Source of the DNA: Diphasiastrum complanatum
Lineage: Eukaryota; Streptophyta; Lycopodiopsida; Lycopodiales; Lycopodiaceae
DNA length: 64,000 nucleotides
Direction of reading: 5' to 3'
Assembly: GCA_029204225.1 (NCBI GenBank)
Contig: CM055096.1
Span: forward strand, 71,987,349-72,051,348
A model generated the notes under the pieces. The model was not told the origin of the DNA and searched no databases. It was given only the letters and a program-made list of their open reading frames with translations. Positions 44,572 through 56,327 of the stretch are shown here, piece after piece; the first letter of the stretch is position 1, and each line of letters starts with the position of its first letter. The position numbers and the translations under genes are program-made.

Positions 44572-44654
44572 TGAACAAACTTGAGCCCGCCGAGCTTTAC
44601 TTTCTAAATTTGAGTGAACAAACTTGAACCCGAGCTTTACTTTCTAAACTTGAG
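44572..44654 (+). repeat. Two-copy tandem duplication (~42 bp) beside the LTR
   Basis: TGAACAAACTTGAGCCC... and TGAACAAACTTGAACCC... follow each other directly, each ending CTTTACTTTCTAAA and TTGAG. The first copy has three extra bases. Confidence 0.9.
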
Positions 44655-44656
44655 CT

Positions 44657-44660
<4 letters not shown>

Positions 44661-44720
<60 letters not shown>
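44661..44720. repeat. (GA)30 microsatellite
   Basis: A pure GA run of 60 bases followed by CTCTCT. Confidence 0.98.
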
Positions 44721-44722
<2 letters not shown>

Positions 44723-44918
44723 CTCTATTTAGAAATTGATTTTTTTGGAAATAAACGACAAGAGGAAGAGGGGGTTTCATGGTCTGTTGTTATTTTTTTT
44801 TGTCTTTTCCTTGTCATGGATTACAATCCAATATGTTTTCATTAGACTTTCAAATAATAAAAGCCAATATGTTCTCATTAGACTTTTGAACAACAAAAGC
44901 AGTTAATGAAAAATTTAA

Positions 44919-45100
44919 GTCCCCACAGATCGGTGTAGGTAGAGTTGTTAACTGCGACCGGCATGGCGTAGGCTCAAATCCCAACCGCTATGTAATGACA
45001 TCTTAGGAGCTTGCTCCTCACTTGGCATTGCCCAGATGGCGTTGTCAGGCTGTATATGTTATGTATAACCTACTAGTTGCGTAACTCTGTATACAAAAAA
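44919..45100 (+). mobile_element. tRNA-derived SINE with 14-bp target duplication
   Basis: The 182-base body is flanked by AATGAAAAATTTAA at 44905-44918 and again at 45101-45114, an exact 14-bp duplication. The first part has the two internal RNA polymerase III promoter boxes of a tRNA: an A-box-like GTGTAGGTAGAGTTG (~44933) and a B-box-like GGCTCAAATCC (~44972). The rest is tRNA-unrelated, and the body ends in an A-run. Length and plan fit plant SINEs. It needs LINE enzymes to move and encodes nothing. Confidence 0.9.
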
Positions 45101-45114
45101 AATGAAAAATTTAA

Positions 45115-47334
45115 TGCTATTTTTTTTATTGATTAATTTATTGCATTTGCTTGTTACTTATCTAATTTGGAAGCCTTAATGCACTTCATTAAAACTCATG
45201 AAATTCGTGAAATTTTTATGAATTATGCTTCAATGTTTTTATGCAAGTTAATTCATTAAGGCAATCATTTCATTTCCAATAAAAAATTGGCACATGAGGA
45301 GCTTCTCATTATTGGAGAGGCACAAATTTCTTCTCTCAATATCTCCAGCAATGGGAGGACCGATCGATTCCAACCAATTACTATATAGTAATGTGATTCC
45401 AAAACTCCATCAAAGTAGCAAGCAAGATGCAATATTTATTTAATAAATTACAATCTCTTAACTCCAAGAACTCGCGAGGGCTACCAACCGTATGTTTTTA
45501 TTGAAAATAAATAAATAAACGCTCCCAAGTTGTCAAAGACTACATCAATAGATGGTTTGGACTTGCATAATGTCCCAAAAGATAAATGTATATCATCAAT
45601 CCTTCTATTTCTCAAAAGCAAAGCTTCTTCCTCGTGGAGGAAAATTAACAATGCTCGATTGATGGAAAAGAGAAAATCTATTCAAGTGCGATAATGTGTG
45701 GAATACTTAACAGGCCAAAATTTGTACGCCAAAAATGCTCTCATTATTATAAAGCATTAGAATAAAATATTTTTTTAGACATTGAAAGCAAGTTATGAAG
45801 AAGAGAATCGTGGGGTTCTTTAAGTGAATACACAAGAAGCTCGTCATGCAACAGACAAAAACCTTCAAGTATTCATTAGTCTAGCAAATTTTATAGTCTA
45901 CTTTTCCCTATAGAGCAATGAGTTCACAAACTTTCACCACTCGTACATGAGTTTTATAATTTTGATCTCGTATTGCAATTGCTTGCATTATTCAATACAA
46001 TATTCACATACTTTGTTCTTTTACCATCATTTATACTAGCGAATTTTTTTGTAAAATCTTGATAGTGTGGGCTATGTTCTTACTTCATATTTTGTGCGTG
46101 AACCAACTAATAGATTCAAAACACAATACATCACTTTGATCTTAAAAAAACTCTAATGAAAGTTGGTTCTCATTAGTGACTTCAACTATTTAGGCAAAAC
46201 CCATTTACCCATTTGCACATAATTCCTAGACATTACCTAACTATCAATTCAAGTACACCCACCATAATCCATCAGGTGCAACTCATAAGTCATTTACAAT
46301 CTGAAACCCTAATCGTTTCAACATAAAAAGTTTGCATCATTGATCGTTTGTGAACCTTTCAAAGCAGACCATCTCAATTGCTAAAATTTGTTTGCAAAAT
46401 CAATGTCAAATGACATTTCCTTCCCACAATAATTGATTGATTTTCATATATGTGTCATGCCATTCAGTTTCAGCTCAAGCTTCACTTGTTACAAATAATC
46501 TTAGATTGGCATGAAGACAACTTTTTAATAGGTGAGCCATTTCCATATTAAGGAGTTAGGCCAAAAAGTATATCCATTTCAACTTGATTGTGTATTGTTG
46601 ATGAATTCTATGTAAAGCTATTTATTGTAATTATTGTTTGAGACTTTCCATGAGACTCTGAACCCCCGACAGATTTGGGAGGACGACCTTGTGAAGCTGT
46701 CCAAAAATCCACTTGATTTATTAAAGGTTTCTACTTTAAAGAAGGTGGTCAATCTCATCCACTATAAAAGACATGCAAGATATCTGAACTCTATGTCATT
46801 CCATAAATCAAGTATGGAAGGTTTAAAAGAGAAAAAATCGTAATGACCACTTTTCTATCAAGTTGCAAGAGAGAATGTCTTAGAGCTCATGATCAAAATG
46901 TCCTAATCATTTCAAAAAAGTGTAACAAGGACATTGTCTTCAACAGCAAAAACTCCTGTTTGCAACTGCAACTACCCTTTTTCACTAATCTAGCCATGGT
47001 AAGATGGAGAAATCCGCAATATGATGCTATGTACAATCAAAGGTGTTCTGAACCAATAAAAGCTCTGAAAAACACCACATTATTCCTACTTCCTCCAGAA
47101 CTACGACCTATGCAAGCAGACTAGCAGCTGATTAGAAGAATGTCCTATTGAGAGCATACAGTAGTGAATTACCATAAGAATTATTCAAGTATCACACTGT
47201 ATATGCTTACCTAGTCACGAAATGGACTACCGTGAGTCAGAACTTCCTATTAGACCAAAATTATCCAAACAAGCAAATCCAGACTGAATAATTTTGCAAA
47301 ACATTTTGACATGATTTCACCAAGATACATAATC
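45115..47334 (+). other. AT-rich intergenic sequence downstream of BI-1
   Basis: No retroelement motif and no convincing gene. Open stretches at 46634-46843 and 46843-47124 have no recognisable domain. The part nearest 47335 is the 3' flank of BI-1. Confidence 0.6.
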
Positions 47335-48688
47335 TCAATAGCGAGTGGATCTGGCTCTGCGGCGTTCTTCCTTCCTTTCCCTCCCTCGGGCATTCCTGGT
47401 CTGCATGGAAATACAAATCAGACTTGCCACACTCCTTACTGAATCTGCATCATGAGCAGCATCTATGTACTAACCATACTGTCTGCCATCATAAGAAACA
47501 TCACATCACAGAATTCAAAGTAAGAGGTACTCTTTTACCAAACTTCAAATGCGTGAACAGGCAGAAGTTCAATATACCAAAATCAAAAGAATCCGGACAA
47601 AAATTCCAGCAAAATCTACGAACAGATCCAAAGAGTGCTTCACATAGTCCCTGTCTCCCCTGTCAGCTTTCTCAATGATAATCTGTGTGTCAAACAGCAC
47701 ATATCCTACAAACAATAGCAGGCCTCCATAGATCTGTGGAGTAAACACAAGATATTATTAAGTGGCAACTACTGCGAGGCACACAGCTAGAACTTTCACG
47801 CATGCTAGACAGACTCCTGGAGAATTTCATGGCCGCCATACCTCAATCATGTACATCAGGGAAGCACCTCCAAAAAGCATTGAACTGAACTGCAACATCA
47901 TCATGGTGCTCACAGCTGAGGTCAACAGGCCACCTAAGAACAAAAATTCACGCCGCCGAGCCAATAATGCCGCTCCAGAAAAGCACGCAAATACGACGAA
48001 GGAGCCCAAAAGAGCCGTCACCACAATGCTAGAAAAAGCCAAGAAACAAAAAAACTCAGATTCACTAACACTCATATTTCGAGAACTCGTGAAGTCACGG
48101 CCTTAACAATCACATAAATGCCTGAGCCTGAAGCCGATCTTTAAGTCAACATGTACCTAGGATCAAAATTCAACACTGCCTCTATAAGTGTCCCCAAAGA
48201 TGCGCCCTGACAAAATGCTGCTGCACCTAATAATTTCAATCTCTTTCCCTGCAGAAAGGCCACGAAGACGTTTCAGCAAAATTCAACAATAATGCGAATG
48301 GCCGTGTGAAATAAGCAAATCGATGCAAATACCTCCTCTGCAGCCGATGACGGAATACTGGCAAGCCAAACCGAAGCCCCAATAAATCCAAGGCCGGTCA
48401 GAAGACCGCCTATCCCCAATAGCATATGAACATACACACCAACAGCAGAAACCAGAAGAGCTCCACCAACCGTCATGTAAACCTGCCGTGAAACTTGACG
48501 TCTTAGACCTCTGCCTCATAAAAAACAGCGAACACGTAATATCACGTTCTTATCAAACAAAATAATGACATGCTACATACCTTTCGTAAATGTTGCTGCA
48601 CATATGGCGACAGTTTCTTGAAATTCTTGAGACTGTCGTAGCTCCAAGAAGTAGAACGGTTCTCAAAAAAAGACGCCGCGGCCTCCAT
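47335..48688 (-). CDS. BI-1: Bax inhibitor-1 (six exons)
   Basis: Exons on the minus strand: 48688-48581, 48482-48333, 48248-48157, 48028-47842, 47733-47578, 47400-47335. All five introns are GT-AG, 84-177 bases, and the phases join without a break: 759 bases, 252 residues. The ATG opens MEAAASFFENRSTSWSYDSL, as in plant BI-1. Exon 2 holds two membrane segments (VGGALLVSAVGVYVHMLLGI and GLGFIGASVWLASI). Exon 4 holds VVTALLGSFVVFACFSGAAL, the loop ARRREF, and a further segment. Exon 5 has YVLFDTQIIIEKA, DYVKHSLDLFVDF and a last hydrophobic stretch. The C-terminus is very basic (RKEERRRARSTRY). The family sits in the endoplasmic reticulum membrane and restrains stress-induced cell death, partly by affecting calcium release through the basic tail. 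Length is normal (plant members ~245-250). It looks intact and functional. Confidence 0.97.
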
Positions 48689-49060
48689 GGCTCCAAACTC
48701 TTAGATCCAGCACCTGAATCCGGTAAAAAGAAAGACAAAAGGATGGGATCGATCACCGGAACTCGCTGCCGATTGTGTAATTTAAAGAAGAGATGAGCAC
48801 TCAAATGCAGTTAAAGACGAAAGACTGAAAAAGAGAGGACAAGACGCAGGCAGGGAGAAGCAATGAAGAAAAGAGAGGAAGAAAAGAGAGAAGGAAGAAA
48901 AAAGAAAAAAGAAAGTGCTAGAAAAAGGAAAGGAAGGTGCGAAGAAAATGAAGAGAGCTGCGTCGATCTGTCGTTGTCCACTCGAATTACGTGAAAACCT
49001 ATCAAAACCAAAAATAAATACAAAATTCTTGCAACAACAAATTTAGCCCCGGTAGATTTT
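48689..49060 (-). promoter_or_regulatory. Upstream region of BI-1 with a pyrimidine-rich leader
   Basis: In the sense direction of BI-1, 48960-48825 is a long CT-rich stretch, typical of plant 5' leaders and promoters. No clear TATA box was located, so the start of transcription is not placed. Confidence 0.4.
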
Positions 49061-49117
49061 TTTTCTTGTTTGTGGGCACAAAGATTCGAACAACTTGTGT
49101 GGGCAAGTCGACATTAA

Positions 49118-49200
49118 GCACCATTCACCACCACACCACACAAGTCAACACATAGCACCATACACCACCTCACGCCACGCCACACCACACCACACCACAC
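49118..49200. repeat. CCACA-type simple repeat
   Basis: Imperfect units of CACCA and CCACA run through the block, ending with five clean ACCAC units. Confidence 0.85.
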
Positions 49201-49550
49201 ATGGTCCATGAGATGGACATTTGTATTTCAATCACTAAAATCTTCCAAATTTCGCAAAATAAACGATAAACAAAATAAAGTGCTTCTAGTGATCTGATGG
49301 GGGCCACCATATCCTTACCAAATAAAGTACATGATTTGTAAAGGACAATGGCCCCATCCATAGAGAGTCCATGACTATCAAAGGATGCACATTGAGCGGC
49401 TTTCACACATAAGGGAGTCCAAATAGTGATATGGAGCCACACTTACTCTCTTTATCAACCCCCATTTCACAAACAAACTTGTTGGAATACATTTGTTCTC
49501 TCTCCTCTATCCTATATAAATAAAAAAAAAATTCTCTGATCTAAAAGATT
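49201..49550 (+). other. No gene seen
   Basis: AT-rich with an A-run at ~49520. Nothing recognised. Confidence 0.5.
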
Positions 49551-49554
49551 TAAA

Positions 49555-50115
49555 GTTTTTGCATGCCAATAGACAAATCTAATATCATGTTGTGAGAAAT
49601 TGGCAAAAATCTAGCTTTGTACTCTCTCCGATGAATCATCACCTCAGTCCAACACTTCCACCAAATTAAGCACTCAGAGATAGAATGACTTCTCCATTTT
49701 TTATCTTCGATTCTGAGTACTCTTTTAGATTCCAAAGGTAGACTAACCAATAAATCTTCTAAATGGAGTAAATCCTCATCAAATCCAACTATATCAATTT
49801 CATGTAAATTTAATTTTTACCAACTTACATGAAATATTGTGTGTGTAGCAGATTTTTCTTGAAGATCTAGTTCGTAAGCTGAAGAACCAATTTTTTGTAC
49901 AATCATGAATGATCCTTAGTATTTGATAGACAGTTTGTAATGTTTGTTTGTACGTAATGTTTTAGTTGATAGGGCTTGCATTTAATCAGGTGTGACTATC
50001 ATATATGGCTTGAGTTTTGGCCAATAAAACTCTCTTTTGACCATGTCAAGAGTCGTGTATATACTTAAATGTCCTACATAGGGTACGTCATGACATTCAA
50101 ACAAAATATTATGTT
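49555..50115 (-). pseudogene. Ty3 chromovirus relic: integrase zinc domain and chromodomain
   Basis: From ~50110 down the minus strand reads HDIPYVGHLSIYTTLDMVKR and EFYWPKLK, the front of a gypsy integrase. It then jumps, with the catalytic core deleted, to the C-terminal domain: KHYKLSIKY, SFMIVQKIGSSAYELDL and HTIFHVSW, with stops. The chromodomain follows as KRVLRIEDKKWRSH, SISECLIWWK and CWTEV. The lineage is like that of the element at 1-570 but in the opposite orientation. Confidence 0.8.
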
Positions 50116-50282
50116 TGAACTCATCGTTCTCTGCTAGAGACAAAAAAACGCATACCACCTATCAAGTATATCAAAGAAACTAAAACTTAGTTTATTCGAG
50201 AGCCGACTACTATAGTAGAATCACCTAGTGTAGTGTCGTTCGTAGTACGAGATCGTCGTCCTTGCCTCAACTTGCATAGCGC

Positions 50283-50867
<585 letters not shown>

Positions 50868-51545
50868 TATAAAGTCCTCAATCCAAGGATCCTATTCTAA
50901 GCATGCCAATCACAAGCAACGCAAGGGAACCTGAATTGTGGACAAACCAACCCAACCAAACCTAGATCGAACGGATCTAGACCCCAAGCTATGGATCAAT
51001 CACAAAGAGGAATGAGGCATCACACCAACAACATCCTGCCACCGGCCATGCTATCAAGCATACACTAGTGAGAGCCCAATAGGTATACTTATACTCTCCA
51101 AGGCCCATGAACCACTAGTAGTGCACTGTGACATCTCACTGGACACCAGTTATTTTCAGATCTTCATTTTGGAATCATTTGTATACCTGGTAATGCACTT
51201 ACCACACAACCGATTACAAAATGAAGATCTAAAACTAACTGTTGTCCAGTGAGGTGTCACAGTGCACCACAATATAAAGTCCTCAATCCAAGGATCCTAT
51301 TCTAAGCATGTCAATCACAAGCAACACAAGGGAACCTGATGGTGGACAAACCAACCCAACCAAACCTAGATCTAACGGATCTAGCCCCCAAGCTATGGAT
51401 CAATCACAAAGAGACATCACACCATCATCATCCTGCCACCGGCCATGCTATCAAGCATACACTAGTGAGAGTCCAATAGGTATACTTATACTCTCCAAGG
51501 CCCATGCACCACTAGTAGTGCACCGTGACACCTCACTGGACACCT
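50868..51545 (+). repeat. Direct duplication (~280 bp, two copies) around a MITE-like hairpin
   Basis: 50868-51150 and 51273-51545 match over almost their whole length with short indels, for example a longer GAGGAATGAGGCATC in copy 1. Between them is the hairpin element at 51121-51267, whose left arm overlaps the end of copy 1. Copy 2 carries only the first ~30 bases of that arm. Confidence 0.92.
51121..51267. mobile_element. MITE-like inverted-repeat element, 147 bp
   Basis: The left arm GTGCACTGTGACATCTCACT... (51121-51176) is the inverse of the right arm (51213-51267) with about seven differences over 55 bases. The central 36 bases are unpaired. There is no coding capacity. Terminal inverted repeats of this length fit a MITE, but no clear target duplication is present, so the family is not assigned. 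Confidence 0.75.
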
Positions 51546-52050
51546 CTGTAGCCAATCTGGGCCACGTCATTCAGTTTTCCAATGACTCACTGATAGACCC
51601 ATATAAATCCACCATCAAGTGTTTTAGGCCTACAACCATTAATTATGACCATGTACACATAAGGGCCCCAACTCCCTTATAGTCACAATTAACTTACGGG
51701 TTGTCGATCTACCAGTCCCTAGCGTGAATACGCTACCCGAGACCAGTCATGGGCATGACACCCATGGCACTGCCTTTGTCCTTGGGATGGTAGCATTTGG
51801 TGATGACAAATCGCTGGCGTTGTCAAAATTGTAGAGAGTATAGGTATATATAGATATAAATTTTTGTTGTGATCCAAGAAAAGCATAGATATGAGTTCAC
51901 TTACACAAAACATGAGGCTTTATTTGATCAACTGATTGACACAATGATGACTACTACAATCCTTCGACTGCGGATGACATGGCATATCTCGCGGCTTGCA
52001 GGAGTGCAGGCAAGCTTTATATGGCAAGCATCAGCCCTTGGTTCTTCGCA
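51546..52050 (+). other. No gene; imperfect palindrome
   Basis: CATGGGCATGACACCCATGG at ~51747-51766 is a short imperfect palindrome. No coding motif. Confidence 0.5.
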
Positions 52051-52059
52051 CATGAGCAA

Positions 52060-52560
52060 CGGGGAGGGATGGATGGAGCAGGCAGGAAGGGGAGGGATGG
52101 AGCAGGAGGGAGGGCGAGAGAGATGGAGCAGGAGGGAGCGATGGAGCAAGAGAGGAGGGGGGGGAGGACAGATGGGGCAACAAGGAGGGCGAGAGAGATG
52201 GAGAGGGGGAGGGGGGGCGTGATGGAGCAACAGAAAGGAGGGAGAGATGGAGAGCGAGAGAGTGATGGACGAGGGGCGCGATAGAGCAGCAAGGAGAGAG
52301 ATGGCGGGGGGGGGGGGGCGATGAAGGAGCGGGCATGAGGGAGATATGGAGAGCGAGATAGATGGAGAGGGGGGAGGGCGCATGATGGAGCAGCAGGGAG
52401 AGATAAAGTGAGAGAGAGCTAGCTATGGAGAGAGACAGAGCGAGCTTATAGGAGGGAGGGAGAGATGGATCTTGGAGAGGGAGGGTGGGAGAAACAAAGA
52501 GGGAGAGCGACAAAGAGAGGGAGAGAGAGGGGGAGAGAGAGACGTTTGAATTGGGGGAGG
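52060..52560. repeat. Polypurine minisatellite (GGGAGAGATGGAGC-like)
   Basis: About 500 bases almost free of pyrimidines other than scattered T and C, built of variants of GGAGGG, GAGAGAGATGGAGC and GATGGAGCAG. G-runs of up to 13 occur, for example near 52305-52317. Long open frames on both strands here are products of the composition, not genes. Confidence 0.9.
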
Positions 52561-52775
52561 TGAGGCCAAGGGGAGGTGCAATATGCATGCATGGGGAAAG
52601 GTCCCCATACTTGGGGAGGGGAGGAGGATGCATGGGTGCACCCATACACATGCGCACCACATGCACACAAATAGTTTTATATATATACTAGTAAAGAGTG
52701 CCCGTTGTTGACGGGCAATGGCGGCTGATGATTTGAAAATTCAGTATGTCGTTGATGGACATTGATTTTTCGATC
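52561..52775 (+). other. No gene seen
   Basis: Flank between the polypurine tract and the GCGGTCC array. TATATATATAC at ~52677 is a simple AT run. Confidence 0.5.
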
Positions 52776-52779
52776 TAGG

Positions 52780-53020
52780 TGGCGGTGGTCCCTATGCAGC
52801 CTAATTACAGTCCTTACGCGGCAGTCCTTATGCGGCCTAAATGCGGTCCCTATGCGGCCCAATTGCGGTGCCTATGCGGCCTAGATGCGGTCACTATGCG
52901 GCCGATGATCTAGTGAAATGCGTGTCCTAAAGGACCACAAATGGCCTAAATGCGGTACCTATGCGGCCTAAAAGCGGTCCTTATGTGGTCCTTGTAGTGA
53001 GGTTGCGGTCCTTATGTGAT
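52780..53020 (+). repeat. GCGGTCC(C/T)TATGCGGCCTAAAT minisatellite
   Basis: A ~21-base unit, consensus GCGGTCCCTATGCGGCCTAA plus AT, repeated about eight times with point changes, some units truncated. Every unit carries GCGGCC or GCGGTCC. Confidence 0.9.
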
Positions 53021-53175
53021 CCTTGTAGTGAGGTCAGAAACACCTCCTTTGATCAAAAACCTCCTTGAGACGGAGAGAGAGAGAGAGAGACATCTTATGT
53101 AGTCAACATTGCCTTCGTTTGCGGTGAAATGCATGGCCTAAAGGACCACAAATGGCCTGAATGCGGTCCCTATGT
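52905..53175 (+). repeat. Longer-period duplication within the minisatellite region
   Basis: GTGAAATGCGTGTCCTAAAG, with GACCACAAATGGCCTAAATG after it, at ~52914-52953, recurs at ~53124-53163 with few changes. The intervening CACCTCCTTTG... segment also recurs at ~53200, so a ~210-base unit was duplicated. A short (GA)n lies at 53070-53090. Confidence 0.75.
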
Positions 53176-53253
53176 GGAATGAAGGAGGGGCCACAAACAC
53201 CTCCTTTGTGGTCATTTGGGAGGGGTCAACAACGGCCCGTGAGAACCGATAGC

Positions 53254-54297
<1,044 letters not shown>

Positions 54298-54905
54298 TGT
54301 AGGAATTCAGTGGGCCTTCAACAGATACAACTTAACCTTTCTGGTTCAGAGGTTGCACTGTGTTGCAACATAACCTTTTTGGTTCATAGGTTGCACCAAA
54401 ATCATGGAGCCTTTTGCCCCTTCCGTGAGCCACATTTTAAAATCCCGTCCCCGGACGCCTAGCCGCCCACGAATCCAAGTGCTCCCCCTTACCCGCAAAG
54501 GGGTTGATACTAGGGGACATTAAACACTTGGACATTTATCACTTATATCCACTTTCAACAAAGTCCCACCACTTTGCCATTCCAGCACTCCCCCTCAAAG
54601 TGGGGCACAGGTCACGTTGCCTGCTCTGATACCATGTAGGAATTCGGTGGGCCTTCAACGGATACAACTTAACCTTTCTGGTTCAGAGGTTGCACCATGA
54701 TGCAACATAATCTTTCTGGTTCAGAGGTTGCACCAAAATCATAGAGCCTTTTGCCCCTTCCGTGAGCTGCGTTTCGAGATCCCATCCCTGGATGCCCAGC
54801 CGCCCACGAATCCAAGTGCTCCCCCTTACCCGCAAAGAGGCTGATACCAGGGGACATTAAACACTTGGACATTTATCACTTATATCCACTTTCAACAAAG
54901 TCCCA
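54298..54905 (-). mobile_element. TRIM (terminal-repeat retrotransposon in miniature), 608 bp
   Basis: Two direct copies of exactly 271 bases (54298-54568 and 54635-54905) flank a 66-base middle. Read on the minus strand each copy starts TGGGACTTTG and ends GAATTCCTACA, so the ends are TG and CA. The middle begins TGGTATCAGAGCAGGC right after the LTR, a tRNA-Met primer site, and contains TTTGAGGGGGAG, a polypurine tract, toward the other LTR. It encodes nothing; TRIMs move only with enzymes from other elements. The LTRs differ at about twenty sites. The flanks TGGTG and CTTCT do not match, so there is no target duplication. Confidence 0.92.
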
Positions 54906-55105
54906 CTTCTACTTATGGGATTTCTTTGAGCGTGGGCTATGGCACCATGGTGTTCCAATAGATTCTGCACTATAGAAGAATTATATCGATAAGCCTCCTA
55001 TCTCAAGAAGATTTGCAGCTTAAATTCTTCCCAAGCTTTGTGCATGAATGATTTTATCTCTGAACTCGAATCACCAAGCTGGGGGTGATTTTCACTGGTG
55101 GTAGC

Positions 55106-55315
55106 CTACAAATCTTGAGGTATTTGATAGCCATTATGCTGTATCCCAAGTAGAAGAAGATTGGTATAATTTCTGCTAGAATCTCCAGTAGCTCTGACGG
55201 CTCCTTCTAATACATCTATAAAATAATCTGGAGGATTCACTCGGTTAGGAACAATATATCCTAAATTTGCAAAATACTGCTCCACTTCATTAACTGCTCC
55301 AAGGTATAGCGCGGT
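55106..55315 (-). pseudogene. ABCG half-transporter exon relic
   Basis: After a TTGCAG acceptor at 55316-55321, the minus strand reads LYLGAVNEVEQYFANLGYIV, NRVNPPDYFIDVLEG and, 30 residues on, HNGYQIPQDL to a TAG at 55106-55108. This is the region just after the ATP-binding domain of plant ABCG transporters of the long-N-terminus group (the ABCG24/28 type): V-x-EYF, then VPxRVNPPDxxID-LEG, then HNGYxxPxD. Family members span the plasma membrane and export lipids or other hydrophobic compounds. The nucleotide-binding and membrane domains are absent, and the stop falls where the protein should continue. Weakly coding-like sequence continues to ~54906, where the TRIM begins. Confidence 0.75.
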
Positions 55316-55321
55316 CTGCAA

Positions 55322-56189
55322 TGAATCTTTAGGACAGTTGTTGGGAAGAATTGTGGTTTTGTGAATGGAATAAATGAATATTGGATGGTTGAGCAGAGGA
55401 AACAAAAATTGGTTATTAGGAGAACAATTCTTGGCTTTTGGCTTATCCAGTTGGATTGTTGAAAATATTCTATTGCAAATCACTCTTTTGTTATCTTGCA
55501 AGAAGAAAATTGATCCGGATAAATAATTAATCTTCTGCCAAACACCTTTGAAGCCTTTTGCTTAAGAAGTCGTGGCTAATCTTGCAAAAAAAAATGATAG
55601 GGTTGAAAGTGTAGACCTGTCAACTTGCAATCTACAAGTTTGTCTCAACCAAACTCTTGTGAGCAAGGCAGCCATAAGGGACTGCTTGACGCTTGGGCTC
55701 TCCAGTTATGTTGTACAGTAGGGAACTCCTGGCAGCTTGTCGACAAGGGTTGCTAATAGGCTGCTAGCCCGACTCGGGACAATTTTATTAAATTGGCTGA
55801 CAACGATGATCTGATTTGCAGGACATGGAAGCAAGTATTGTGGGTCTGATCTGCAGAGGGTAGGATAACAAAGTAATTTTGCTTGTTGAGATCTTAACTT
55901 GGCTATGTCAAGAAGCCATGGTAGGAAAGGTTGCATTGTACTTGTTGTAGGTCGCTTTGAACACAGAGCAAAATTCGGCTCTGTTGTAGGAGCTTGGACT
56001 GCAAGAGGTTGGGCTGCAAGATGGTTCTGATAGGAAGGATTCGTCTCCGAGAGCATGCAAGTAAGGCATGCCAGAGTAGCACCCAGCTGGAAGAATGGTG
56101 ACGGAGGGCTGGCATGTAGCAGAGATGGGCGTGTGGGCCAGATCTTGCAAGCTGAATGAATGCATGTCTGGGCAACAGGTCGAGCCTGA

Positions 56190-56190
<1 letters not shown>
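55322..56190 (-). other. No gene assigned
   Basis: 55322-55560 is AT-rich and may be intron of the ABCG relic. A minus-strand open frame across 55706-56266 runs through a (CT)n repeat and has no known domain, so I do not call it a gene. Confidence 0.45.

Positions 56191-56193
<3 letters not shown>

Positions 56194-56235
<42 letters not shown>
56194..56235. repeat. (GA)21 microsatellite
   Basis: Pure GA run of 42 bases, extended by GAGAGGGAGAG on the left. Confidence 0.95.
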
Positions 56236-56238
<3 letters not shown>

Positions 56239-56327
56239 TGTGTGAGCGGCTGACGGTGAAGGCCAATCTATCAATAATGCAAGCTCAGGCCTCCTCAATC
56301 CAGACTTTGTTAACCCTCCAATCGTCA

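Noticed and set aside
44919-45100. Functional tRNA gene
   Set aside because: Promoter boxes are present, but no cloverleaf could be made from the flanking sequence; the A-rich end and target duplication mark a SINE.
47762-48106. Plus-strand open frame of 114 codons
   Set aside because: It lies antisense to exon 4 of BI-1 and has no domain.
51928-52666. Several long Ser/Pro/Leu-rich open frames on both strands
   Set aside because: They are produced by the polypurine minisatellite, where stop codons are rare in every frame.
55706-56266. Minus-strand open frame of 186 codons
   Set aside because: It starts in a (CT)n repeat that yields Leu-Ser runs and shows no domain; a second frame in the same region is equally open.
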